Assembly: GCF_040939455.1 (NCBI RefSeq)
Contig: NC_134110.1
Location: 102,515,001-102,579,000 of the forward strand
Direction: 5' to 3'
Length of the DNA: 64,000 bases
Source: Microcebus murinus
Taxonomy: Eukaryota; Chordata; Mammalia; Primates; Cheirogaleidae
Made by a program: the position numbers and the translations under genes. The notes below the pieces were generated by a model. The model saw only the letters and a program-made list of their open reading frames with translations, had not been told where the DNA came from and made no database searches. This document shows, piece after piece, positions 50,530 to 61,370 of the stretch (its first letter is position 1; each line of letters starts with the position of its first letter).

Positions 50530-50955
50530 AAATGTTACCAAACCAAGTTGGGATCCACTGGTCCAGTACAGCAAAGCCAGACACTGAGGCCAAGAGTTGC
50601 AAAAGGAGAAAGAGGCATTTTTATTGTCTGGCACCATGCAAGGAGAAAGGTCAGCTAATACTTAAGACCCAAACTCCCCAGTGGCTTACAAGCCAGATTT
50701 TTAAAGGTAGGGATGCATTTCAGGCAGGCAAAATTGAAAATCAATACATGGAGGTAGCAACCCAAAGTAAGTAACTGAGGCGAATATCCCAATCAATGGA
50801 GGTTTAGTAAGCCAAAGTGTGAAAATGGGCCAGGGAAAAACACAAGCAAATGGTTAGTGAGGCAAATGGTTGCATTCCTGTGAAACCCAGGAAATTTACA
50901 TTGTAAGTAAGGTGAATGTTTGAAGAGAAAAAGGGTGACAGAAGAATCTATCATG
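50530..50955 (-). mobile_element. LTR-like sequence, probably antisense ERV
   Basis: It contains aaagaggcatttttattgtc, a reversed AATAAA-type signal, in purine-rich sequence typical of reversed class I LTRs. The ends are not defined. Confidence 0.35.
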
Positions 50956-50959
50956 CAGA

Positions 50960-51338
50960 TGTCTCTGGGTGATAAGGGAAACCCCCATTAGGCACCAGAG
51001 ACCCCACCCCTCACAGAAGACCCGCATCAGCATAACACTAACCCATTTCCTGGCCCATCAACTAGTCTGTTGCCCGGCATCAGCACAGCACTAAACCTAT
51101 TGCCTGGTGCATCAACATGATACTAACCTATTACCTGACACATCAACTAACCTACACCTGGTACCCCACCCCTCAGACCACCCCAACTTAATAAAAGTGG
51201 GAAAAATTGGGTAAAGGGGGCTCCGAACTTGGTGGTGAGGCTCCTCTGAGCCTGCAGCGAACAGAATAAACTGATTCGTTGATTTCTCCGACTCTTCCTG
51301 TGCTGCTGGGTTTGTCCTCTTGACCAGCCGCTGTAACA
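50960..51338 (+). mobile_element. Solo LTR of a class I endogenous retrovirus (candidate)
   Basis: It could run from tgtctctgggtgataaggg to ccgctgtaaca (TG...CA). It has ttaataaaag as a possible TATA-like site and agaataaactgattc as polyadenylation signal, then a U5-like stretch. The first half carries a degenerate tandem repeat. No coding sequence is attached. Confidence 0.5.
51024..51165 (+). repeat. Degenerate tandem repeat, about 30-bp unit, in LTR U3
   Basis: Four to five copies of a unit like catcaacatgatactaac followed by ctattacctgg follow each other with lengths of about 22-33 bp. Its place upstream of the promoter and polyadenylation signal matches a U3 enhancer repeat. Confidence 0.65.
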
Positions 51339-51888
51339 CTTGCTGTACCATGGGTGGATAGAGGAATGACTGACCTTGTCTCAGTTATGCACCTGAGAAG
51401 ATAAACTTGTAATCAACATTATCAGTGTGGAATTGAACGGACTTTAGTTTTAGAAGCTAGACTTTGCCTACAGATCCAAAGTTACAACTTGCATGTCTTT
51501 GTTTTGATGAGCCCAAGGAAAAATTTCCTCATGAATGATCTGTGGGGGGCAATCCTTGTAAATGCCTGAGGACTTTTACCTTTCCTTGGGGATCTGGCTA
51601 ACACATAAGGTTAGTAGTGGCTATGCATTTGGAAGGGGGTGTTGCATGACTCAGCCTCCAGGCTTGACTCCTTTTGCATAAGGGGTCTGGGAGGGGTCCT
51701 GAGATTTTCATTATCCTTTATAGAGGTTATATATTGGCCTAGCCTAAAAAGGCAGACTATCCTGAAGCAGAGGGGCCTGCAGGTCATAGCTGGATTCAGA
51801 GATTCTTAAATTAGCCTAAAGAAATGTTAAGATGGCTGCGACTCTCTTCAGGCCCCTCAGGTGAAATTTAGAAGGAAGAACAGCTATC

Positions 51889-52200
51889 TGTCAGGGCGGT
51901 CCACCAAAACCCGCCAGTTTCGTTTATCCCGCTCCTAAATTGAGCAGCTACTAATACTCACAGCTGATGAGGTCATTTTGGATCATACTTCTGATTGGTT
52001 GACTACCATGTAAATGAAGTAACTTTTGGGACATACTTCTGATTGGCTGACTACTATGTAAATGAGGTGACTTTTGTGAAAGTTTGCCATTGGCTAACTG
52101 TAACGCCCAAAAAGGTATAAAACTAAAAGAAAACAAAGAAGGGGCGCTCAGAGTTTGGTGGCAGATATGCCTCTTCGAGCCCGCTGGGGAAATGTTTGCC
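51889..52200 (+). mobile_element. ERV LTR promoter region (U3) with tandem CCAAT/octamer repeat
   Basis: It begins tgtcagggcggtccaccaa. Two tandem copies (about 51985-52078) of a block reading catacttctgattggctgac plus atgtaaatgaggtgact hold CCAAT boxes (as attgg) and an octamer-like atgtaaat. A third attgg and the TATA-type site ggtataaaac follow at about 52092-52121. The R/U5 part is unclear. Confidence 0.5.
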
Positions 52201-52659
52201 TTCGGCCAAGAGTTGTTCACACCTGTTGGAACAATCAAGAGTTCAATTCCTCAGTTCCCCTTTATCTGCATTTGCCATCCAGTTGGAGTTTCTGAAAAAC
52301 AAGAAGGTATGACTAAGATGCCATCTTTTAGTTTCTATAGGGAACCAAAACACTTGTGACTAGGGCTTGCTGGGAGGGTCTAGCGTAGTTAGGTGCCCAA
52401 AACTTGCCCTGAAGCAACTCAAGATTTTCCTTTATTTCCATGCTGGAGGAGGCTGGCAGGCCACTAAGAGGAGTTCCTCCTCCCTCTCAGTAAGTCTTTA
52501 AGCATTTTCAGAATTTGTTTCCTCTGGAAAATTCCAATGTTTTGTACAGTTCCTGCTGCCTAGAATCATTGGTATGATACAATGTAACATTCTGACGAGG
52601 GGCAAACCGGTTTTAGTTTATAACTGTTCAAATACTGATCCCAAAGGAAATTACTAGTT

Positions 52660-52770
52660 AACCTTTGTAGCTTTTTTAGCCTCAATTTCCTTATCTGTAA
52701 GAAGTAAACCTCCTAGTTGATTGTGATGATCACAATGAGAGAAAGTGAAAATGTTTTGCATATTGAAAAG
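52660..52770 (+). mobile_element. MIR SINE fragment
   Basis: agttaacctttgtagc then tcaatttccttatctgtaag and gaagtaaacctcctagttga follow the MIR core order. It is old. Confidence 0.5.
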
Positions 52771-52990
52771 AGCTATACAAATATTTACACTCCCCAGAAA
52801 AGGTATCAGAAAGCTTCTACAGGCTTTCAAAACACTAGAAGTTGCGGAGTGGTCTCCCTAGGCTTCTATATCAATACTGTTGTTAGTTTCTTTTTTAAAA
52901 AAGGCACCCTATCTCAACCCATGCCCATATCCCACGAAAGTTGAATCATAGCACACTCAGACATATGTGGCAGATGACACTCATGTATTT

Positions 52991-53321
52991 ATTTATTTAT
53001 TTTGAGACAGAGTCTCGTTTTGTTGCCCAGGCTAGAGTAAGTGCCATGGTGTCAACCTAGCTCACAGCAACCTCAGGCTCCTGGGCTCAAGCGATCTTCC
53101 TGCCTCAGCCTCCCCAGTAGCTTGGACTACAGGCATGCACCACCATGCCCGGCTGATTTTTTCTATATATATTAGTTAGCCAATTAGTTTCTTTCTATTT
53201 AATAGTAGAGACGGGGTCTCACTCTTGCTCAGGCTGGTTTCGAACTCCTGACCTGGAGCAATCCACCCGCCTGGGCCTCCCAGAGTGCTAGGATTACAGG
53301 TGTGAGCCACCGCGCCGGGCC
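52991..53321 (-). mobile_element. Alu SINE, lemur type, antisense
   Basis: It begins (TTTA)n and gagacagagtctcgttttgt, and ends ccaccgcgccgggcc. The target duplication acactcatgtattta (52977-52991 and 53323-53337) has one mismatch. Confidence 0.95.
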
Positions 53322-53735
53322 AACATTCATGTATTTAAAGATACAAAGAGACATACATCTCTGCTCTCTTCCCTCTGTTTTTCCTTGAGAAAAAGATTGT
53401 ATTCATCTTTCAAAAATGAACACTCATTTACAAATATTTTACTTTCCATTCCAAAATTAAGCGTAGTATATAGCAGCATTTAAAGATTATTTAATAGCCA
53501 TATTTTGTTTCAAAATAATTTTAGCAAATATTTTATACTTTTAAATATTTTCATCATTGTTTTAATTTAAATCATTCATGAGAGACAATCTTTTTATTTT
53601 CAAAATTCAATTTTGCTTTTTACTGAAGTTAAATATAACTTTCAAGGAAAATATGACATATATGAAATATAGAGCTATTTCCCCCCATAGGAATTAAAAA
53701 GTTTTAGAGAACTGTCAACGGAAAAGAAACCAAAC

Positions 53736-54785
53736 TCTGTAAAATAAAGAGATTTATTCTAAGCCAAATTTGAGAACCATGACCTAGAGCCATACCCAAG
53801 AAACCTTGAGCAAGTAGACTCACTGTGATTGGATTACAGTTTGTTTTTTATACATTTCAGGAAAACAAGGGTTACAGGTAAAGTTGTAAATATGTAGGGC
53901 AGAGGAATTTGTAGGACAGAGGAAGGGCAGAGGAGTTTTTGCAATTGTCGGGAATTTACTTGGGTGGGGCAGTGAGCTAACCGCAAACCTTTGCTTCTGG
54001 TCATTGCTTGCTTGCTACGCCGCTGTAGGGGGAATTATGGGATGAGGTCATTGAAGCACGGGCGACTGGCCCATCAGGCAATAGAGGGCAACCAACCCGC
54101 CAATTATTTCAAAAGGCGATAGTGGGCAACCAATCATTTTAAAGGTCAACGCATGATCCATGCGAAGTCGGCTTGTGCGCAGCTTGTGCACCGTGGGGAT
54201 AAAAGGCATGCCGTTGTTCCGGTCGGGGTCCTTGCCTGCGAGAGTGACCACTGCGTTGGTGCTCTGGGGCTTGGACCCTGGCTAGCCAGAAAATAAACCT
54301 CCTCTTGCGTGATTGCATCCTCGATGTCTCTGCTTTTCTGTCGGGTGGGGCTGTGGAAGCTCGGTCCCTAACAAATAAATACATGGAAGATGTACATTGG
54401 TTTGGGAGCGGCGCTTATAGGTTACAGGTGTGTTTAAAGATTCTTTGATTTGTAATTTGTTAAAGACATGAAGCTTTGTCTAAAGGCTTGGAATGTTTTA
54501 AGTTAAAGAGGTTTTTTAATCAGAGATAAGCCACCAGACTTATATTTGTTGTGTAAACTGGGGACCTGCAGGTTTGTGTTGCACAGCCTTAGGCCTGTTA
54601 ATGGGTTACAAAGGAAGTCGCCAAGAAGGAAGGGGGCATGATGAGGCATGTCTGACCTCCCTCCTCCTGGCAGGCAATTTAGTTTTAGGATATTCCTTTG
54701 GCCACGAGGGGGTCCATTCAGTCAGCCAGTAGATGAGAGCCTTAAGATTTTATTTTAGTTCACAACAGTAAGAGCATTAAAATGT
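53736..54785 (-). mobile_element. Older ERV LTR, antisense, split by a younger LTR
   Basis: The left part (aataaagagatttattctaa, catgacctagagccatac, tttatacatttcaggaaaac) and the right part (aatacatggaagatgtacat, tgtctaaaggcttggaatg, ctggcaggcaatttag) follow the order of a known mammalian class I LTR read in reverse. The 53946-54373 LTR lies between the two halves. Confidence 0.55.
53946..54373 (+). mobile_element. Solo LTR inserted in an older LTR
   Basis: It starts tgtcgggaatttacttggg and ends ggtccctaaca (TG...CA), 428 bp. A TATA-type site ggataaaagg (about 54197) and AATAAA (about 54291) lie at the usual distances. The host sequence resumes after it (gcaat before, aataaatacatg after), consistent with a short target duplication containing aat. 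There is no internal region, so it is a solo LTR. A later TG (54022) is an alternative start. Confidence 0.65.
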
Positions 54786-55099
54786 AGGTGCAAATTTATT
54801 GTTTCCTTTCCAAATGAGAGAAGTTCATTAACCATCTTGAAATTTAAATGAGCCCTCTTTGGACTGTTAAAAAAGTGCCCCCTAAATGTTTCTTAAGTCA
54901 GTTTATATGTGAAGGAAATCAAAATATTTTACCCCAGAATATATTTTTTGACTTATTTTGAGATGACTGTCAGCCCACAAACAGAAATAGCCCTGCAAAG
55001 CTGTCTTTTGTGGTGAAAATTTATATCTGTAAAAAATCATTCATGCAGCCACAGGCCTTTCCTCTTCTGGATCTAGGAAAGAAAAACTGACAGTCTGAC

Positions 55100-55430
55100 A
55101 CGTTTAACTGTCTGAAAAAAACATTTACTATTTTCTCTGAGGGCTGCGACCTGTCAGGCTCATGTACATAACAAAGACCACCTTTGCTAGCCAGGCCTCC
55201 TCTTCTCCCATCCCATAATCTGTTTTGCCAAGATCCAAGTCCCCATGCTTTCTGTAACCTCAAGGTGGTATACAAGCTCTGAACCTCACTGGGGGGTGGG
55301 GGAATCACTCTGGGTCTCCGGTCTGTGCACATTAATAAATTTTGCATGCTTTTTCTCCCATTAATCTGCCTTTTGTGAGTTGATTTTTAAGCAAACCTTC
55401 AGAGGGCAAAGGAGAAGTTTTCCTTGGCCC
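55100..55430 (+). mobile_element. ERV LTR, R-U5 part
   Basis: It has ggtggtatacaagctctgaa as promoter region, cattaataaattttgcatgc as polyadenylation signal region, then the U5-like ttctcccattaatctgcc. It is a class I type LTR; the ends are not resolved. Confidence 0.55.
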
Positions 55431-55969
55431 CTACCCCTACTCCAAAAATAATCAAACCAGGAAAATGATCAGCTATTATCACTTCTTCCACATTTTATCC
55501 TTTAGCTCTATTTGGTCATCTTCACAAACTACAGTCTTCAAAGGAGTAGCTCAGGAAAAAATGTGGTTCTTTTCTGGTCTTTACTTTGCATGTATTATGG
55601 ATACAAACTGTAGATTTTCTACAGCGATAATTGGCTCAAATTTTCTGTTGAACAACTCATTATTCTAAGTTTATTCTATTAACAGGATCTTCCTCAGCTA
55701 AATGATTGAAATAGCTGTCATTTTATAATATCAGCTGCCATTTATCAATGTTTGTTAGATGGGACCTTAGAAGACCTCGTCTACATTGCAAGGAAGCAAG
55801 AGTGAATCTAGGGAGAAGAGACAAGAGAAATCCATAATTTCACAATTAAAGCTGTACATATTGCTTATTGTAGTTGTCTCCGTGGGAGCCAGGTGCATTC
55901 TGAGATAGACTTTAGAAATTTTCAGAAGGCATTAAATGTTATAGCCCACCCAAGTTCACTGCCCCCTGC

Positions 55970-56560
55970 TCAAGAAGAAGCCAATACACTGAGACAGCTG
56001 ATACACTGATGTTTAGTATCACAGGAGACAGGAGGAATTTCTCAAATGCATCTCCCTGAGAATTTGAGAGAAAGGATTCTTAAAGATAGTTTGGCAGGCA
56101 AAGGACTAGGGGATTGGCTCTCCTGATTGGCTGGGTTCAGGGTGGAACCATAGGGGTATAGGAATTGTTTTTCTGTGCTGAGTCAGTTCCTGGGTGGGTG
56201 TCACAAGACCAGTTGAGTTGGTTGCTCAGCATCAGCTACTGGTCTGAGTGGGTCAGCTGGTCCACTGGAATGCAGGCCTTGGAAGATATATCAAAAAGTA
56301 GCCTTAGGTTTCACGAGGGTAATGTTATCTATGGGCGCAATGAAGAAAGCTAAGAACCTTTATGACCATCAGCTATCTGACTCCTGAATAGCAAGAAATA
56401 ATAGGAAAGCAAGCTAGGAAACAACAGCTGGAGACATACATATTTTAACTATGACTATACCTTTGCAGAGTTCAGGCCACTGGCACAGTTCCCAACTTAG
56501 GGCCTTTTATTAACTTTATAAGGGGTTGTTCATAAGTGTTCAGTGACCAAGTACTTATAG
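55970..56560. mobile_element. Possible ERV LTR
   Basis: It contains ggattggctctcctgattgg and repeated gtcagttcctgggtgggtg-like blocks, typical of LTR U3. Strand and family are unresolved. Confidence 0.3.
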
Positions 56561-57727
56561 AGGATAGGATTAGGTATACTAGTTATGAGATGTACCAGGG
56601 AAACTGATTAATACTTAAATCAGGATATCTTTTTTAGTTATCAGTTTATGAATATACAGAATCAGTTCATTAAAATATCACATCCAAAGTGTATATAAAT
56701 ATTCTTCTAGCTAATGTTTTCATTCACAAGCAAGAACTAAAAATGTACTTTCCTAATTAAAAGATAATTTAAAATATTGTATATTGCACATAAAAAGATT
56801 GCATGAATAACTATAATAACTAAATGAACAGTTAACATTAAAGATAAAGTGATGTAGTATTTTTCTTTACTAATAAGAAAAGAGGAAAAGGAAAAGTTAA
56901 AATCTCAGATTGTAGCAGTATATGTTATTTCTGTCTCAAAACATTTATAGAATATTTCTAGTAGGTGTTCATATATACTGTTAGGAATACAGAAAATGAA
57001 TTGTGAATAATGCAAAATAAACCTTTCTTAGTACTTGTGTAATTTCATTTCCCTTTCTGGGTATAGATTAAAGAACATACTAAATTTTATATTATTAAAC
57101 TGTTTACATCATTGAATTGAAAAATAGATATAATAAAATTTATGGAAAAAATGTCTGGGGTTGCCACTGCCAGTCCATGTCCTGCCACTCACTGTTGCCT
57201 TTGTCCTTATTGAGGAATGGAAAGTAAGTCAGGGAAAAGAATCAAAAGAACTCTATCAAGCCAAAACCATTCATGTCACAGTCTAAAAATAGCATTTTGG
57301 GAAATTACTATCTCCAGCATTTCAAATACAGTCCTGGTTTGTGATCACAAAGTCAAGCAGAAAACAGAGTACAGAAATAGACCCGCACATACAGCCACCT
57401 GGTTTACTGTGAAGACACCAGTGCAATTCAGTAGGGTTAGGAAGGTCTTAATAAAAGCTACTGAATGGAAAATAAATAAAACTTGGCTTTGACTGCATTC
57501 TATCCACAAATTTTATTTGAAACATGTAAAAATGTATTTGAAATGGATCACAAAACTAAGTGTAAAAAGTAAAACAATAAAACTTTTGGAAGAAAACATA
57601 GAAAAATATCTCCTTTTCCCTAGGGAAGACAAAAATTCTTAAACAGGACAATAAAAACATAATAGAAAAAACTGATACATTGGATGAAAACTAAGAATTG
57701 CTGTTCATTAAAAGACCCCACTAAGAG

Positions 57728-58048
57728 GCTGGGCGCGGTGGCTCACACCTGTAATCCTAGCACTCTGGGAGGCCGAGGCTAGTGGATCCATTGAGCTCAG
57801 GAGTTTGAGACCAGCCTGAGCAACAGTGAGACTCCCATCTCTACTAAAAAAATAGAAATTAGCTGGACAACCAAAAATATATAGAAAAATGTAGCCGGCC
57901 ATGGTGGCACATGCCTGTAGTCCCAGCTACTTGGGAGGCTGAGGCAGGAGGATCATTTGAGCCCAGGAGTTTGAGGTTGCTATAAGCTAGGCTGACACCA
58001 CAGCACTCTAGCCTGGGCAACAGTGAGACTCTGTCTCAAGAAAAAAAC
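57728..58048 (+). mobile_element. Alu SINE, sense, inside L1
   Basis: It starts gctgggcgcggtggctcaca and ends in caagaaaaaaac. The target duplication accccactaagag is perfect (57715-57727 and 58049-58061). Confidence 0.95.
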
Positions 58049-58277
58049 ACCCCACTAAGAGTGAAAAGGCAGGTCCCAGGCTCAGAGAAGATATTTGCAA
58101 TACGTAGATTCAACAAAAGATTAGTGTCCAGGATATATAAAGAACTCTTACAAATCAATAAGAAAAAGACAAGCCAATTATTTAAATGGGCAAAACTGGA
58201 TGTTGAATGGGTTCTTCCTAAAAGAGGATAGCCAAATAACCAATTTTTAATGACTTTTTAAAAAAGTGCTCAGCTAG

Positions 58278-58580
58278 GGCCGGGCCTAGCACTCTGGGAG
58301 GCTGAGGTGGGCGGATTGCTCGAGGTCAGGAGTTTGAAGCCAGCCTGAGCAAGAGTGAGACCCCGTCTCTACTATAAATAGAAAGAAAGTAATTGGCCAA
58401 CTAATATATATAGAAAAAATTAGCCGGGCATGGAGGTGCATGCCTGTAGTCCCAGCTACTCGGAAGGCTGAGGCAGGAGGATCGCTTGAGCCCAGGAGTT
58501 TGAGGTTGCTGTGAGCTAGGCTGCCGCCTTGGCACTCACTCTAGCCTGGGTAACAGAGTGAGACTCTGTCTCAAAAAAAA
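58278..58580 (+). mobile_element. Young lemur Alu with a 5' internal deletion, sense
   Basis: It starts ggccgggc but then jumps to ctagcactctgggaggctga, lacking about 22 bp that contains part of the A box. The target duplication tgctcagctag is perfect (58267-58277 and 58581-58591). It inserted at the very start of an older Alu. Confidence 0.95.
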
Positions 58581-58591
58581 TGCTCAGCTAG

Positions 58592-58744
58592 GCATGGTGG
58601 CATGTGCTTGTAATCCCAGCTACCTGGAAGGCTGAGGTGGTAGGATAGTTTGAGTTAAGGAATTTTAGACTAGCCTGGGTAATATAGCAGGATCCCATCT
58701 CAAAAAAATATATATGTATGATAAATATTTTTGTATATATATAT
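58592..58744 (+). mobile_element. Older Alu right-arm insertion, sense, with AT-rich tail
   Basis: gcatggtggcatgtgcttgt through ccatctcaaaaaaata, followed by TA repeats. Its own target duplication aaagtgctcagc (58263-58274 and 58745-58756) encloses the younger Alu, so the two insertions are nested. Confidence 0.88.
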
Positions 58745-59149
58745 AAAGTGCTCAGCATTGTTAGTCATTAAAGAAATACAAATCACAACCAAACAGTGGT
58801 ACCATTGCACACCCAATAAAATGCATACAATTCAAGACTAACAATAATAAGCATTGGCAAAGATGTGAGGAAACTGGAACTCTCATATGCTACAGATGGG
58901 AAGTAATTTGAAAAATGTGATGATATATTTTGAAATTAAACATAACCTACACTCTGACATGGTAGTCTCACTGTTAGGTCAAGAGTCATGAGTACATATG
59001 TTCACCGAAAGATATGAACATGTAAAATAATGTTTGTAGATAAAAACTGCAAGCAACCCAAATGCTTTTCAATAAAAGAATGGGTAAGTAAATTGTGGTG
59101 TATTCACAGTGGAATATTATGTAACAGTTTAGAAGAATGAGCTAATTGC

Positions 59150-59284
59150 TGTGTATAGTGGGATGCACCTGCAGTCCCAGCTACTTAGGAGACTGAGGCA
59201 GAAGATCTTTTGAACCCAGGCGTTCAAGACCAGCCTGGGCAACATAGTGAGACCCCATCTCTAAACAAATAAGTAAATAAATAA
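59150..59284 (+). mobile_element. Partial Alu, sense
   Basis: gcacctgcagtcccagctac through ccccatctctaaacaaa with a (taaa)n tail. Monomer-sized and old. Confidence 0.75.
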
Positions 59285-59584
59285 ATTATGGTTACACACA
59301 ACAACATGAAGGTAATATCACAGACATTATAATGTGTTAAAGATGATAGATGTAAAAGATTACATATAGAATAATTCCATTTATGTGAAGCTCAAAAATA
59401 GACAAAAGAACTATGATGATAGATGTCAATTTTGTAGAAAGGGGCATGACAGGAATTTCTTGGGTGCTATATGTAGTCTATATTTTCATCAGAGTAGGGT
59501 TACCTGGGTACATTCATAGACTTTATGTGTGTGTGTTACCTCATTAAATTTTTAATATAACTACAATGGTTGATTTATATATTC

Positions 59585-60340
<756 letters not shown>

Positions 60341-60344
60341 AAAA

Positions 60345-60800
60345 TGTCGGGCACTGGGATGCAGCCACTTGCCGCCTCCCCTTCACTCCGCATCTCTGCG
60401 TGCCAGCCGTGTGCGGGCCAGTGGAAGGGCACACTGCTGGGGCCAGGCGAGGCAGAGAGTCGCCAGGGCCCCAGGTGTCGGAAGGCCCCCCCACCTGCCC
60501 CTGCCTGTTTCCCCCATGCTGCTTGCATGACCCTGATTGGGTAATTTTTGAATCCCTCTGTTTTTGATTGGATGTTAAAGCTTGATGTTGATTGGATGCT
60601 TTTTGAGCCCTACCAAGCGTATAAAAGCAGGAGGAGACCAAGGAAGGGGGCAGAAGGTTGGAAGACAGGAAGAGAGCTGTAACAGTAGGTGTGCTGAGCC
60701 TGCTGTAGAATGACAGTTCTCCTCCTGTCACGGGCTGTGACAAGAGCTGTAAGGCTAGCTGTACACTTAAAAAATCTTTCAGGTGTCTGTCTCTAACGCA
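60345..60800 (+). mobile_element. Solo LTR with promoter next to the CpG island
   Basis: It may run from tgtcgggcactgggatgcag to gtctctaacgca. Three attgg (CCAAT) boxes at about 60536, 60569 and 60590 precede a TATA-type gtataaaagc at 60619-60628, well spaced for a retroviral U3. No primer-binding site or internal region follows. I did not find an obvious target duplication or an AATAAA, so the limits are tentative. Confidence 0.55.
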
Positions 60801-61214
60801 TTGAGACCCATACATATCCTTCATTCTTTCGTAAGTGTCTATGGCTGTATTTATTTCTATCCATGCTTCCCCCAAGTGAAGTCTTACCAAGCTCGAGTCC
60901 CTTTTGTTTCTCTTGACACTTCTAATTTGTGTTGTTCGGGGTTTCAGCTCCAAATTATTTTGATCACTTATTTCTTTCCTAGAATTTCAAGGATTGACCC
61001 AAGTTCGCCATCTTTTTCAATCTAGACATAAAAGCTCGCTCCCCCCCCCTCCCCGGCAGCGCTCTCCGTGCAACCAGGACGGGGTCTTCCTCCGGCCCGC
61101 CGGTCCGCTGCTCCGAGTCTGCGTGAGGGCGACGGCACCGTCCTCCTGAAATCAGTAAAAGGTGACTTCTAGGTCGTTGACGGAAGCGTGAGCTTTGAGG
61201 GGAAGCGCAGCCGG

Positions 61215-61370
61215 CGCTCCCCGCCCGCCCGGGCCCCCAGTCCCGCGGCTGCTCCCCGCTCCGCCGCCCCCGGGGCCGGGTCCCCGCCTCTGTCGCTCCG
61301 CCCGCCCGGGCCCCCAGTCCCACGGCTGCTCCCCGCTCCGCCACCCCGGGGCCGGGTCCCCGCCCCTGTC
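61215..61370 (+). repeat. Two longer (about 77-bp) relatives of the minisatellite unit
   Basis: Two tandem copies with phase marker cagtccc at 61238 and 61315 include an extra ctgctccccgctccgcc segment of about 25 bp that the 52-bp units lack. They look like the ancestral form of the array. Confidence 0.75.

Larger units (their letters stand above)
57200..59580 (+). mobile_element. L1 3' half, sense, interrupted by four Alu pieces
   Basis: Blocks such as ttttggaagaaaacatagaa, gatatttgcaatacgtagat, catacaattcaagactaaca and caacccaaatgcttttcaat appear in the order of L1 ORF2 C-terminus and 3' UTR. Alus at 57728, 58278, 58592 and 59150 interrupt it. Coding capacity is lost. Confidence 0.8.
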
